DNA of 64,000 nt from Natrinema amylolyticum. GTDB lineage: Archaea > Halobacteriota > Halobacteria > Halobacteriales > Natrialbaceae. The position numbers and the translations under genes are program-made. The notes below the pieces were generated by a model. It did not search any database. It was given only the letters and a program-made list of their open reading frames with translations, and was not told where the DNA came from. Within the stretch, counting starts at the first letter, position 1; every line of letters starts with the position of its first letter. The stretch is from assembly GCF_020515625.1 (NCBI RefSeq), contig NZ_JAIWPJ010000006.1, forward strand, positions 86,307 through 150,306. Reading direction: 5' to 3'. Positions 54,058 to 62,694 of the stretch are shown one piece after another.

Positions 54058-54237
54058 ATGAGTAGCTCGATCTTGGACGGGACATTGGGACTGAAAATCA
54101 TGGTCTTCGGACTTCATATATCATTTATTGGCATATTTGTTGAATCCGCTCAAATTGCATTTGGTGGGTTCATAGTAAGTGTAATTGTGCTTTATGTTTC
54201 CCTAATTGCTCTGTTCGCACAACTATTAAACGACTGA
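54058..54237 (+). CDS. Small AT-rich two-TM membrane protein, leaderless
   Basis: A 59-residue protein beginning MSSSILDGTLGLKIMVFGLH, with two hydrophobic helices (IMVFGLHISFIGIFV and IVSVIVLYVSLIALFAQLL). The layout recalls haloarchaeal small two-helix membrane families such as DUF7470, though I cannot confirm it. Codon use (att, ata, ttt, tta) is far more AT-rich than the chromosome around it, pointing to transfer. The ATG coincides with the predicted transcription start. Confidence 0.6.
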   Translation: MSSSILDGTLGLKIMVFGLHISFIGIFVESAQIAFGGFIVSVIVLYVSLIALFAQLLND

Positions 54238-54501
54238 GTTACCAGAAATAGTTTGAAACAAACGTTGTCATCGTACTAAACTTATCCTCTGTGTTCAGCA
54301 GGCTGTTTCTGACAGATGTTGTATGAGTAAATACCTATTCCAGTAACGCCTTCGTCTGTACTTTTCACGGATATTTTTGAATGAAGAAACCGCGCCACTG
54401 TCTACCGTTGCTGCGGACTCGAGGCCGAGAATAACCCCGTCAGCCTCAGTTTCCACACGGAAGTCCGACGACTCGACGACCGTGCGCTGACAGATTTCCG
54501 C
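54238..54501. other. AT-rich intergenic region upstream of the uvrB stop
   Basis: About 264 bases; the left 140 are AT-rich and continue the accessory segment, while the right end returns to high GC near the uvrB stop codon. I see no gene. A stretch such as aaacagcctgctgaacacag on the minus strand resembles insertion-sequence debris but no inverted repeats or transposase frame support that. Confidence 0.4.
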
Positions 54502-56556
54502 TCAGAATTCCTCGGTCGGCGGCGCGATCCCCTCGTCGCTGCCCTCGAGTTCGAACTCCTCCCGAACTTCGCGAATCCGGTCCCGAATATCGGCCGCGAG
54601 TTCGAACTCGAGGTTGCCCGCGGCCTCCTCCATCCGGTCCTCGAGTTCGGCGACGTAGCGGGCGGCCTCCTCTTCGTCGTCGATCGACCGGCCGGAGACC
54701 TGAGTGGTCTCGGTCTTGCTGCCCGGCAGGTTCGTCTCGCCGACCTCCTTCTGGATCGTCGTGGGTTCGAAGTCGTGTTTCTCGTTGTACTCCTGTTGGA
54801 TCTCGCGGCGGCGCTGGGTCTCCTCGATCGCGGACTCCATGGCGTTCGAGGGTTCGTCGGCGTAGAGCACGACCTCCCCGTTGACGTTCCGGGCCGCCCG
54901 GCCCATCGTCTGGACGAGCGTCGTTTCGCTCCGGAGGAATCCCTCCTGGTCGGCGTCCAGAATGGCAACCAGCGAGACCTCGGGGATGTCCAGCCCCTCC
55001 CGGAGGAGGTTGATCCCCACGAGGACGTCGATCTCTCCCAGTCGGAGCGAGCGGATAATCTCGTGGCGCTCGAGCGTGTCCGTCTCGTCGTGCATGTAGG
55101 CCACGTCGACGCCGGCCTCCTCGAGATACTCGGTGAGGTCCTCGGCCATCCGCTTCGTGAGCGTCGTGACGAGCGTGCGTTCGTCGCGCTCGATGCGCTC
55201 GTCGATGCGGTCCATCAGGTCGTCGACCTGCCCCGTCGCGTCCGAGACCTCGATCGCCGGGTCGACGAGGTGGGTGGGCCGAACGATCTGTTCGACGATC
55301 TGGTCGCTCTCCTCGCGCTCGTAGTCACTCGGCGTGGCGCTGACGTACAGCGTCTGATCCGTCTTCTCCTCGAACTCCTCGAAGGTCAGCGGCCGGTTAT
55401 CGTATGCCGTGGGGAGTCGGAACCCGTTCTCGACCAGCGAGTCCTTGCGGGATTTGTCGCCGGCGTACTGCCCGCGGACCTGCGGCAGCGTGACGTGGGA
55501 CTCGTCGACCACGGTCAGGAAGTCGTCGGGGAAGTAGTCGAGCAGCGTGTACGGCGCTTCGCCGGACTCCCGATCCGAGAGGTAGACCGAGTAGTTCTCG
55601 ATGCCCGAACAGTAGCCCGTCTCCTGCATCATCTCGAGGTCGAAGCTCGTCCGTTCCTCGATGCGCTGGGCGGCGATCATGTCGCCCGTGCGCTCGAAGT
55701 ACGAGATCCGGGAGTCCAGATCGTCCCGGATCTCGTCCATCGCCTCCTCGAGCGTGGTCTCGGGGATCGAGTAGTGCTCTGCAGGGTGGACGAGGACGGC
55801 CTGTTGCTCGCCCTGGGTCGTCCCCTCGAGCGGATCGACCTTGACCATGCGGTCGATCTCGTCGCCCCACAACTCGACGCGGACGGCGTAGCGGCCGTAC
55901 ATCGGATAGATCTCGACGGTGTCGCCCCGCACCCGAAACGTGCCCTGCGTGAAGTCGACGTCGTTGCGCTCGTAGTTCAGGTCGACCAGTTGGGCCAGCA
56001 GTTCGTCGCGGCCGATCTCCTCGCCGACCTCGAGTCGCAGCGACATGTCGATGTAGTTGCGCGGGTCACCGAGGCCGTAGATCGCGGAGACCGAGGCGAC
56101 GACGATGACGTCCTCGCGGGTCAGTAGCGACCGCGTCGCGGAGTGGCGTAAGCGGTCGATCTCGTCGTTGATCGAGGCGTCCTTGTCGATGTAGGTGTCG
56201 CTCTGCTCGACGTAGGCCTCGGGCTGGTAGTAGTCGTAGTAGGAGACGAAGTACTCGACGGCGTTGTCCGGGAACAGGTTCCGGAACTCCTCGTAGAGCT
56301 GGGCCGCGAGCGTCTTGTTGTGGGCGATGACCAGCGTCGGTTTCTGGATCTCCTCGGCGACCCACGAGACGGTGTTGGTCTTGCCCGACCCGGTCACGCC
56401 GAGCAGGGTCTGCTTGTCCATCCCCGACCGGAAGCCGTCGACTAGCTGTTCGATCGCCTCGGGCTGGTCGCCCGCGGGCTCGAAGGGGGCGTCGACTCGA
56501 AACGGGCGATCGACGTCCGGACGGTCCGGCTGGAGGGGACCTTGCGCGTCACTCAT
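54502..56556 (-). CDS. uvrB: Excinuclease ABC subunit B
   Basis: A 684-residue damage-verification helicase of nucleotide excision repair. Walker A is [10 protein letters not shown] at about 53-62; the DNA-clamping beta-hairpin [21 protein letters not shown], Walker B region [11 protein letters not shown], and motifs V/VI ([39 protein letters not shown]) are intact. The C-terminal UVR motif ([20 protein letters not shown]) is the contact for UvrC. The family belongs to the bacterial Uvr system adopted by haloarchaea; uvrC is at 46263-48080, and uvrA is outside this window. Confidence 0.97.
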   Translation of the reverse strand: MSDAQGPLQPDRPDVDRPFRVDAPFEPAGDQPEAIEQLVDGFRSGMDKQTLLGVTGSGKTNTVSWVAEEIQKPTLVIAHNKTLAAQLYEEFRNLFPDNAVEYFVSYYDYYQPEAYVEQSDTYIDKDASINDEIDRLRHSATRSLLTREDVIVVASVSAIYGLGDPRNYIDMSLRLEVGEEIGRDELLAQLVDLNYERNDVDFTQGTFRVRGDTVEIYPMYGRYAVRVELWGDEIDRMVKVDPLEGTTQGEQQAVLVHPAEHYSIPETTLEEAMDEIRDDLDSRISYFERTGDMIAAQRIEERTSFDLEMMQETGYCSGIENYSVYLSDRESGEAPYTLLDYFPDDFLTVVDESHVTLPQVRGQYAGDKSRKDSLVENGFRLPTAYDNRPLTFEEFEEKTDQTLYVSATPSDYEREESDQIVEQIVRPTHLVDPAIEVSDATGQVDDLMDRIDERIERDERTLVTTLTKRMAEDLTEYLEEAGVDVAYMHDETDTLERHEIIRSLRLGEIDVLVGINLLREGLDIPEVSLVAILDADQEGFLRSETTLVQTMGRAARNVNGEVVLYADEPSNAMESAIEETQRRREIQQEYNEKHDFEPTTIQKEVGETNLPGSKTETTQVSGRSIDDEEEAARYVAELEDRMEEAAGNLEFELAADIRDRIREVREEFELEGSDEGIAPPTEEF

Positions 56557-56736
56557 TATCGGAGTCAGGGGTTCGAGCCACTTTACGCGCTCGCATTACG
56601 CGAATGCGAGTGAAACGGACATACCACCGCCGGTGAAATGAGCGTCGGTAGCCGCGCCGCGAGTTCGCACTCGCCAGAGAGCCGCCGGGACGCCGTCGCC
56701 GTGCCCGGACGGGACGACGCGACGGTGACCGATTCG

Positions 56737-58092
56737 TCAGTCCGCGTGCTCCGTCTGAGAGGGGTCGGTCCCGCGACCGATCGCTGCCCGCGTGGTCACC
56801 GTGGTACGCGCGAGGAGTTCGCGGACGCTGTCGCGTCGCCGGAGGAACAGGGCGATACCGAGCAGGGCGTACACGGCAGTGTAGCCGTAGAGCACGCTCA
56901 TACTGAGCTCCGTCACGACCGGCTCGGTGTACGCCCGGATGATGTAGAACTCCGCGAGGACTTGCGTGACGAACAGTCCGAGCAACGCGAGCGCTTCGCG
57001 GGTGCTGATCTCGAAGTTCAACAGGATGGCGATCGCGAAGAAGCTCTGGGCCGCGGTGATCCAGATCTCCGCGACCTGCTTCGAATCGAACGGGAGCGTC
57101 CCGACGCTCCCGGCGGAGATCGAGTAAACGACCGCGAGCGTCCCGATGAGCAACGTCCACTGATTGAGCTTCGAGGAGATGAGCGCGTTGAATCCCGCGG
57201 TCGTCCGCGCTTTGTTCACGAGATAGGCGACGACGATCAACTCGGGGCTCTCCGAGGCCAGCGGAGCGAGCCACTGGATCATGAAGAACTCGGGGACGCC
57301 GTATTGGAGGCCCACCTGCTCGAGCCCTTCCGCGAACGGATGCACCGCGGTGAAGATGATCGCCCCCGAAAACGCGAATCCGGAGAGGACGACTGCCACC
57401 CGGGGGATCGTGGAATACTGCTGGAAATACGCGGGGACACCGACGTGTTCTTCGGCTTCTTCGACGTCACTCCTGATGATCACGAGCAGGTAGAGCAGAT
57501 AGAGGCCGACGAGGAAGAGCGTATCGACCATCCCGATACCCCCGCCCAACGGAACGAGAAACGCAAAGGCTGTCGCGACGAGGAGGAACACGATCTCGAG
57601 AGAGATCGCGCGGTCCAGCGTGACGACGTCCGCAAGGACTCCCGAGCGGTGTTCGACCGCCGGATCGGACGCCCGCTTCGCGCGGTAGATGCTGAACAGC
57701 GCGATTCCCGACCAGCCGAGACCGATGAGGATCCGGTTCGCGCCGGTCATGTTCGCGACCGCGAGGTTGCCCGCCTCACTTGAGCCGGCGCCGGCCTGCC
57801 AGGCGTACAGCGCGTCGACGGCGTACTCGGGGGCCACGGCCAGTACTGCCAGCACCGCGATGGCGAACGCCTGCGGGACGTCTTTCTCGGCGGTTTCGGC
57901 CGCCCACGCGAGCAGGAACGACGCACCGAGGATCGCAGTTCCGGCGACGACGACGGCGAGACCGGCCGCGATGTTTTCGCTTGGATGGACAGTTCCGTAC
58001 CCGCCGTACGAAACGAACGTCCCGACCCACGGAACGGTCAAGAGCAGCGTGACGATGACGGCGACGAGCGGATGGCGTAACCGAGTCGACAT
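56737..58092 (-). CDS. Sodium/calcium exchanger family (CaCA) cation antiporter
   Basis: A 451-residue 10-11 TM antiporter. The two inverted alpha repeats are visible as VLAVLAVAPEYAVDALYAWQAG and WLAPLASESPELIVVAYLVNKA, both with the E/P/D pattern that binds the cations, the second followed by GFNALISSKLNQWTLLIGTLA. Start chosen at MSTRLRHPLV, whose helix is the first TM. The protein probably exports Ca2+ or exchanges Na+. A TATA-like cttatatgg lies about 30 bases upstream of the start on this strand. Confidence 0.87.
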   Translation of the reverse strand: MSTRLRHPLVAVIVTLLLTVPWVGTFVSYGGYGTVHPSENIAAGLAVVVAGTAILGASFLLAWAAETAEKDVPQAFAIAVLAVLAVAPEYAVDALYAWQAGAGSSEAGNLAVANMTGANRILIGLGWSGIALFSIYRAKRASDPAVEHRSGVLADVVTLDRAISLEIVFLLVATAFAFLVPLGGGIGMVDTLFLVGLYLLYLLVIIRSDVEEAEEHVGVPAYFQQYSTIPRVAVVLSGFAFSGAIIFTAVHPFAEGLEQVGLQYGVPEFFMIQWLAPLASESPELIVVAYLVNKARTTAGFNALISSKLNQWTLLIGTLAVVYSISAGSVGTLPFDSKQVAEIWITAAQSFFAIAILLNFEISTREALALLGLFVTQVLAEFYIIRAYTEPVVTELSMSVLYGYTAVYALLGIALFLRRRDSVRELLARTTVTTRAAIGRGTDPSQTEHAD

Positions 58093-58359
58093 GAGTTCAG
58101 TACGGACCAGGACGGCCCCCCCATATAAGGCACAAGATGTGTCTCTCACGGCCGTTTTCGAAGGTCTCAGGGCATCCAGCAAGTGAAATCCCGAATTTTC
58201 CGACATTCGGAGATATGCTCGTTTCACGGGCTACTTCGGCCGAATTCGGCAGTGCTGGGGATAGAACGGTTGGAGCGCAATGCCGGATACGACGGACCGT
58301 CTACAGCACGGTCCCGATGCGACGCGGCTTCGAATTCGTTCGTCGACTGCGTGGCCTTC

Positions 58360-58554
58360 TCAGCCGTCCGTCACGAACTGGACGTCCGCGCCGGCCGCAC
58401 TCCGTTTGACGCTGTCGATGCCTCGCTTGACCCCCTGTTTGGAGGCGTAGCCTTCGCCGCTATCGGCGATTATATTCCCGTTCGCGGCGACGAGACGCCA
58501 TCGCCATTCGTCCGCTCTATCCCGAAAGATCTCGAACGTAGCCGTCCTGGCCAT
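58360..58554 (-). CDS. DUF1508 (YegP/HVO_2922-like) protein
   Basis: A 64-residue protein of the DUF1508 family. It shows TATFEIFRDRADEWRWRLVAANGNIIADSGEGYASKQGVKRGI, the complete one-repeat motif with two strands, a hairpin and a helix. Haloarchaeal members form domain-swapped dimers, and function is unknown. It lies in a run of small conserved haloarchaeal genes. Confidence 0.92.
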   Translation of the reverse strand: MARTATFEIFRDRADEWRWRLVAANGNIIADSGEGYASKQGVKRGIDSVKRSAAGADVQFVTDG

Positions 58555-58855
58555 TCACTAGCGAGTGACCGTCGGTCGCTATTAATAGTCTGTCATGACG
58601 GATCCGCGGGCGGTCTCGAGCCGCGTCCGGTCCGATATCCGGAGCGGAGAAACGCGCTCTACGTCCCACGCGACGGTTTCGACGGATACGGGATCAACAG
58701 ACGGTCACCCCCGGGACGCGGAGTGTCCAGATGGAACTCCGGCCACGGGCCGTGAAACAAACGGGAGCCGACGCGTTCGACCATCGGTCGGCTCTCGGAC
58801 GGACGTGGCCACTGCTCGCCCAACCGTTATGGATCGGCTCGTGGTGAATCCGGAT
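58555..58855. other. Intergenic region upstream of the DUF7553-like gene
   Basis: About 300 bases in which the downstream frame stays open to a start at 58595, but the extra sequence is Thr/Ser/Arg-rich low complexity and is not protein-like. A TATA-like gttatgg at about 58826-58832 lies about 27 bases before the start I prefer. Confidence 0.45.
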
Positions 58856-59125
58856 ATGACGGAGCAACTCCAGCAGGCTCGCGACGACCTCGAGGAGGCA
58901 GCGAAATCGGCCGACAGCGACGACGTCCGCGAGGACATCCGGGAGACAACGGACGCGTTCGCCGACTACGTCATGAGCGATACCGCACCGGATCACGCCA
59001 TCCTCGACGAGCGGCTCAACACGCTCCGACAGGTCCGCGAACGGGCGGACGGCGACACCGAGGACAAGGTCGAATCGGCGATCGAAACGGTCGAAGACTA
59101 CCGCGAAAACATCGATCAGGCGTAA
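58856..59125 (+). CDS. DUF7553-like small helical protein
   Basis: An 89-residue all-helical acidic protein beginning MTEQLQQARDDLEEAAKSADSDD and ending AIETVEDYRENIDQA. The layout of LQQA-DDL, D-APDHAILDERLNTLRQVRE and the final YRENI matches the haloarchaeal DUF7553 family as I remember it. Start chosen at the ATG 27 bases after a TATA-like box; earlier in-frame ATGs (58829, 58595) are possible. It is convergent with the DUF2267 gene, 27 bases apart. Confidence 0.65.
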   Translation: MTEQLQQARDDLEEAAKSADSDDVREDIRETTDAFADYVMSDTAPDHAILDERLNTLRQVRERADGDTEDKVESAIETVEDYRENIDQA

Positions 59126-59152
59126 GCGCGGCGTCGACGACGTCTCCGTCGA

Positions 59153-59575
59153 TCAGTATTCTCCCGGCGTTCGATCGGCCACGTCGACGTCCGCGTCCGT
59201 CTCCGCGAGCAGCTCTTCGAAGCCGTAGTGTTCGAACTGGTCGACGACCGCCGCGCGCTCGCTCTCGTCGATCGCCTCGAGGACCGTCCCGAGGACGGTC
59301 GTTGCCGCTTCCTCGCCGTGCAGATCGACGGTGTCCATGCGCTGGTCGATACGAGAGACGAACTCCTCCTCGGAGAAGCGCTGGCCCGACTCTCCCTGTG
59401 TGAGGTGCTGACTCAGATCCCCCGGCAGCTGTGCGGCGAGATCCTCGGCCTCGTCCTCGCTCAGCCGTTCGCCGAGCGTCTCGAGGACCGCCCGCGTCGC
59501 GTCGCTGGCCGCTTCCTCGTCCGCATCGGCGGCGGCGCGGTCGCGCACCGTCTCGAGCAGTGCTTCCTGTTCCAT
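59153..59575 (-). CDS. DUF2267 family protein (first of a tandem pair)
   Basis: A 140-residue helical protein of DUF2267. The signature ATRAVLETLGERLSEDEAEDLAAQLPGDLSQHL is followed by SGQRFSEEEFVSRIDQRM and a second half-repeat (VLGTVLEAIDESERAAVVDQFEHYGFEELL). Start chosen at MEQEALLETV; a GTG four codons earlier is possible. Function unknown. It is the downstream member of two paralogues 69 bases apart. Confidence 0.88.
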   Translation of the reverse strand: MEQEALLETVRDRAAADADEEAASDATRAVLETLGERLSEDEAEDLAAQLPGDLSQHLTQGESGQRFSEEEFVSRIDQRMDTVDLHGEEAATTVLGTVLEAIDESERAAVVDQFEHYGFEELLAETDADVDVADRTPGEY

Positions 59576-59644
59576 AGTCGTGGCCACGCCGACGCATCAC
59601 CTCACGATTCGGGCGGCAACTGCCGGGGTCGCGCCGGCGGACCG

Positions 59645-60043
59645 TTAGCTTCCGGCACCGGGGCCCGACTCCGGAACGATCGCGTCGTAGCCGAACTCCT
59701 CAAGGCGCTCCCGGAGTTCCTCGCGTTCGTCCTCGGCGACGTGCTCGAGCAGCGTTCCGACGACCGCCCGTGAGAGCTGTTCGGGGTCGCCGATGTCGGC
59801 GCGGTCGGCCCGTTCCTCGACGTTCGAGAGGAACTCGTCGTAGGAGAGCGCCCGGCCCGAAGGTCCCTCGGCCAGCGGGGACCCGATCTCGGCCGGCAGG
59901 TCGCCGTCGAGGCGTTGCGAGCGAGTCTCGTCCAGCCGTCGGCCCAGTGCCGACAACACCGCATCAGTCGCGTCTCGCGCGTCGGCCTCGTCGCCGAGGT
60001 TCGCCTGTTGCTCGACGGACTGGTAGAAGTCGTGGCGCTCCAT
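59645..60043 (-). CDS. DUF2267 family protein (second of a tandem pair)
   Basis: A 132-residue paralogue of the preceding protein: DATDAVLSALGRRLDETRSQRLDGDLPAEIG and GRALSYDEFLSNVEERADRADI align block by block with it, as does REELRERLEEFGYDAIV at the end. Start chosen at MERHDFYQSVEQQANL, the family start. The two were duplicated long ago judging by their divergence. Confidence 0.88.
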   Translation of the reverse strand: MERHDFYQSVEQQANLGDEADARDATDAVLSALGRRLDETRSQRLDGDLPAEIGSPLAEGPSGRALSYDEFLSNVEERADRADIGDPEQLSRAVVGTLLEHVAEDEREELRERLEEFGYDAIVPESGPGAGS

Positions 60044-60149
60044 ACCGACCGTTGGACGGAGCCGTCCCTTGGGATTTGGCCAGCGACTGCCGGCAGCGGA
60101 GACAGTGGCTGCACCGATGTCGGTCGGCATCGACGACGGCGTCGCCGAA

Positions 60150-60926
60150 TCACTCGCGAATCGGCGACAGCGGCCGCTTCGGATCGATATCGCGCTCGCG
60201 GTCGAGTTGGCGATCGTGGGCCCGCTTGGCCGCCTCGTGGGCCGCGTCGTCGTCTTCGCCGCGGTCGGCCAGCTCACGCAATCGCTCCGCCTGACCGTAG
60301 GCGATGACCCGGTCGCCGGCGTGGATCCTGTGCTCGCCCGACGGCGCGCCGATATAGGTGCCGTCCTCGCGCTCGATACCGAGGACCGTCACGCCCTCCG
60401 ACGAGCGCAACTCGAGGTCACCGAGGCGCTCGCCGGCGAGCCACTCGCCCTCGTCGACGGCGAAGTCGGCCACGCGGTACTCCCGGTCGAGGTTGAGCAG
60501 ACCGGTGTAGTCGCGTAGCTGGAAGCGCGCGGACCGGGACAGTGTCCGCTCGATCACGGGCGTGAGCAGTTCGTTGAACCACGTACTGCGAGCGAGGAGG
60601 AGCAAGAGCAGACAGACGGCCACGAGAATCATCAGCCGCCGGAACCGCGTCACCGGATCCGCGAGCGAGATGACTAACGAGGCGATCGTCGTGACGAGCC
60701 CGACGTTTCCGAGCCGCATGAGCATCTTGACGGTCTTCCGGCGGCTCGGGTACGCGGTGATCTCCTCGGCCTCGTCGGTCGTGAACCCGGCCCCCGAGTA
60801 GGCCGACAGCGACTGGAACGAGGCGACCTCCTCCGAGAGCCCGGTCATCGTCAGCGCGACGGTACCCGTTCGAACGACGAGCATCGAGAGCGAGATGATG
60901 ATGATCAGGGAGACGAGCGCGTACAT
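60150..60926 (-). CDS. Membrane protein with TrkA-C (RCK_C) domain
   Basis: A 258-residue protein with four hydrophobic helices (first MYALVSLIIIISLSMLVV; others near 33-45 weak, 77-95, 98-118) followed by a soluble C-terminal TrkA_C domain (YRVADFAVDEGEWLAGERLGDLEL, IHAGDRVIAYGQAERLREL). TrkA_C domains sense small ligands and control cation transport; the membrane part is not a known channel. The tail is charged (RAHDRQLDRERDID). Confidence 0.85.
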   Translation of the reverse strand: MYALVSLIIIISLSMLVVRTGTVALTMTGLSEEVASFQSLSAYSGAGFTTDEAEEITAYPSRRKTVKMLMRLGNVGLVTTIASLVISLADPVTRFRRLMILVAVCLLLLLLARSTWFNELLTPVIERTLSRSARFQLRDYTGLLNLDREYRVADFAVDEGEWLAGERLGDLELRSSEGVTVLGIEREDGTYIGAPSGEHRIHAGDRVIAYGQAERLRELADRGEDDDAAHEAAKRAHDRQLDRERDIDPKRPLSPIRE

Positions 60927-61042
60927 TCGTCTCCGGACGTAGGAACGATAGGTGGTTTGTATCCCGTGCCGGATACTTCAAGCGCCGGTCCGCGAGCGGG
61001 AACTTCCCGAGTGGCTGGGGTGCCGGGAACCGCCTCCTACGA

Positions 61043-62410
61043 TCACTCGACGATTTCCTCGAGTCGGTCGCCGAACTCCGCGAAATCGTCGTTGATATCG
61101 TCACCGGAACTCTCGCCCGGGAGGATGTCACCGAGTGCGGCACCGAACGAGGCGACCGTCCAGACGACGCTGATGCGAGCGATTGCCACGACGGGGTCCT
61201 GCCAGTTGCCGACCCGTCCCCACATCGTCATCAGCGCCGCCGCGGTCAGGAACGAGACGAGCGAAATCCCGACCATTCGGCGCGGAACGAGTCCGAATAT
61301 CGGACGCGACATCTGGACGTCCTGGGGGCCCGCCCAGTAGACGAGCATCGTTATCATCAGCAGGACGAACCCGGTGTTCACGAGGAAGAAGACGGGAAAC
61401 TGGCCGATCTGAAACGAGAGGAAATAGTCCGCGACGTCGAAGACGCCGTCCTCGACCAGGAACGGGACCGAGAAGAAGATACTCCCGACGAACGCCTCGG
61501 CGATGTCGCGAGTGGTGTACTTCCGGATCCGATCGCCGAACGCGTCGTCGAGCGTCGCGTGTCTCGTTCGCTCTCTGAGCCGCCGCATTTCGCGGCGTTC
61601 GTCCTGCCCGCTGGCACCGGACTCGAGGCTCCGAAACTGATCGAGGATCGCTTCGACCAGCGCGCCGTCGGTCAACTGGCCGCTCGATTCCGGGCCGCTC
61701 GCGGTCGCAATCGGACGCTGCCCGTCTCCGTCGCCGTCTCGAGGACCGGTCCGGGACTCCTCGGGATCGACTGGGGCGGGCGGCGCGGAACCCTGATCGG
61801 AGAGGATGTCACCGAGCGCCGCGCCGAGCGAGCCGACGGTCCAGAGCACGTTGATACGGGCGATGGCTTCCGCCGGGGGCTGCCAGTTGCCGACTCGGCC
61901 CCAGACTGTCATCAGGAGCGCCGCCGTGAGAAAGGAGACGACGAGAATCATGATGACGCGGACCGGGATTCGGCCGAATAGCAACTGGGTCTCCGTTCTG
62001 TTCCGACCCGTCCACTCGACGAGCGCGTACGTCATCGCGACGACGAACAGCGTGTTCGCGATCAGGAAGATCGGGATCGAAGAGAGCGTAAAGCCGAAGA
62101 GATAGTCGGCGATGTCGAAGACGCCGTCCTCGACGAGCAGCGGGGACGTGAAGATCACGCTGCCGACGAACGCCTCGATCGCGTCACTGGCCCGGAGCCG
62201 TCGGATCCCCGAGTCGATGAGCCCTCGGTCGTGCGCCTCCGAGAGGAGCCCCTTGAGGTGTCGGACGTCCTCGTGTGTCTCCTCCGATTCGGCTCCGTCC
62301 GCGAAGTCAGTCAGACCGGCGAACAGCTCCTCGACGTTCGCGGGAGTGGTCTGGGTCTCGAGTCGATCGGCACTGTCGTCGAGACGGTCGGGCTGCGAAT
62401 CGGAATCCAT
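61043..62410 (-). CDS. Internally duplicated DUF2391 membrane protein
   Basis: A 455-residue membrane protein built of two tandem copies of a DUF2391-like unit. Copy 1 has IEAFVGSVIFTSPLLVEDGVFDIADYLFGF and AALLMTVWGRVGNWQPPAEAIARINVLWT; copy 2 has AEAFVGSIFFSVPFLVEDGVFDVADYFLSF and AAALMTMWGRVGNWQDPVVAIARISVVWT. Each contributes about four helices, and the copies are joined by a Pro/Gly/Asp/Ser-rich linker. DUF2391 function is unknown. An unduplicated ancestor would be about half this length, so this is a fusion of two genes or an internal duplication. Confidence 0.88.
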   Translation of the reverse strand: MDSDSQPDRLDDSADRLETQTTPANVEELFAGLTDFADGAESEETHEDVRHLKGLLSEAHDRGLIDSGIRRLRASDAIEAFVGSVIFTSPLLVEDGVFDIADYLFGFTLSSIPIFLIANTLFVVAMTYALVEWTGRNRTETQLLFGRIPVRVIMILVVSFLTAALLMTVWGRVGNWQPPAEAIARINVLWTVGSLGAALGDILSDQGSAPPAPVDPEESRTGPRDGDGDGQRPIATASGPESSGQLTDGALVEAILDQFRSLESGASGQDERREMRRLRERTRHATLDDAFGDRIRKYTTRDIAEAFVGSIFFSVPFLVEDGVFDVADYFLSFQIGQFPVFFLVNTGFVLLMITMLVYWAGPQDVQMSRPIFGLVPRRMVGISLVSFLTAAALMTMWGRVGNWQDPVVAIARISVVWTVASFGAALGDILPGESSGDDINDDFAEFGDRLEEIVE

Positions 62411-62500
62411 TCTGTTCGGAAGAGGCGGTACGGAAGGAGAGCAGTATAGAGTTGCGATCGGGGTCCGCTCCGAGCGCTGGCTGGCGCTCGAGAGAGGGCG

Positions 62501-62642
62501 TTACGGGACGACGAGAAACCGGGTCAACTGGCCACAGACGATGACGAAACCGGCGAGCATCGCGATCGCAGCGTAGCCGAGGATTCAGTCCGCGGTCGAT
62601 CGACTCGCTGTCAGCAGTTACGGAGCGGGGCGGAACAGCCAT
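62501..62642 (-). pseudogene. Small single-TM protein gene with a one-base frameshift
   Basis: Reading from the ATG, 19 codons (MAVPPRSVTADSESIDRGL) stop making sense where the frame changes; deleting one A (the two A's match t-t at 62584-62585 on the plus strand) joins them to ILGYAAIAMLAGFVIVCGQL and on to TRFLVVP and a TAA. The joined product would be a 46-residue protein with one TM helix. The split points to a single-base insertion, real or a sequencing error. Confidence 0.5.
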
Positions 62643-62694
62643 CGGCAGCGGCCCGTCGAGCCTCGAGAACGGACGTCGGAGACGCACGAAAACG

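Noticed and set aside
53840..54061. A 73-codon frame in the accessory segment
   Set aside because: No protein family pattern, poor composition, and it overlaps the promoter and start of the leaderless small membrane gene.
54290..54400. Transposase remnant near uvrB
   Set aside because: No transposase-like frame or inverted repeats could be seen; the resemblance rests on a short string only.
58595..58855. Upstream extension of the DUF7553-like protein to a 176-residue form
   Set aside because: The added residues are Thr/Ser/Arg-rich low complexity, and a TATA-like box fits the shorter start.
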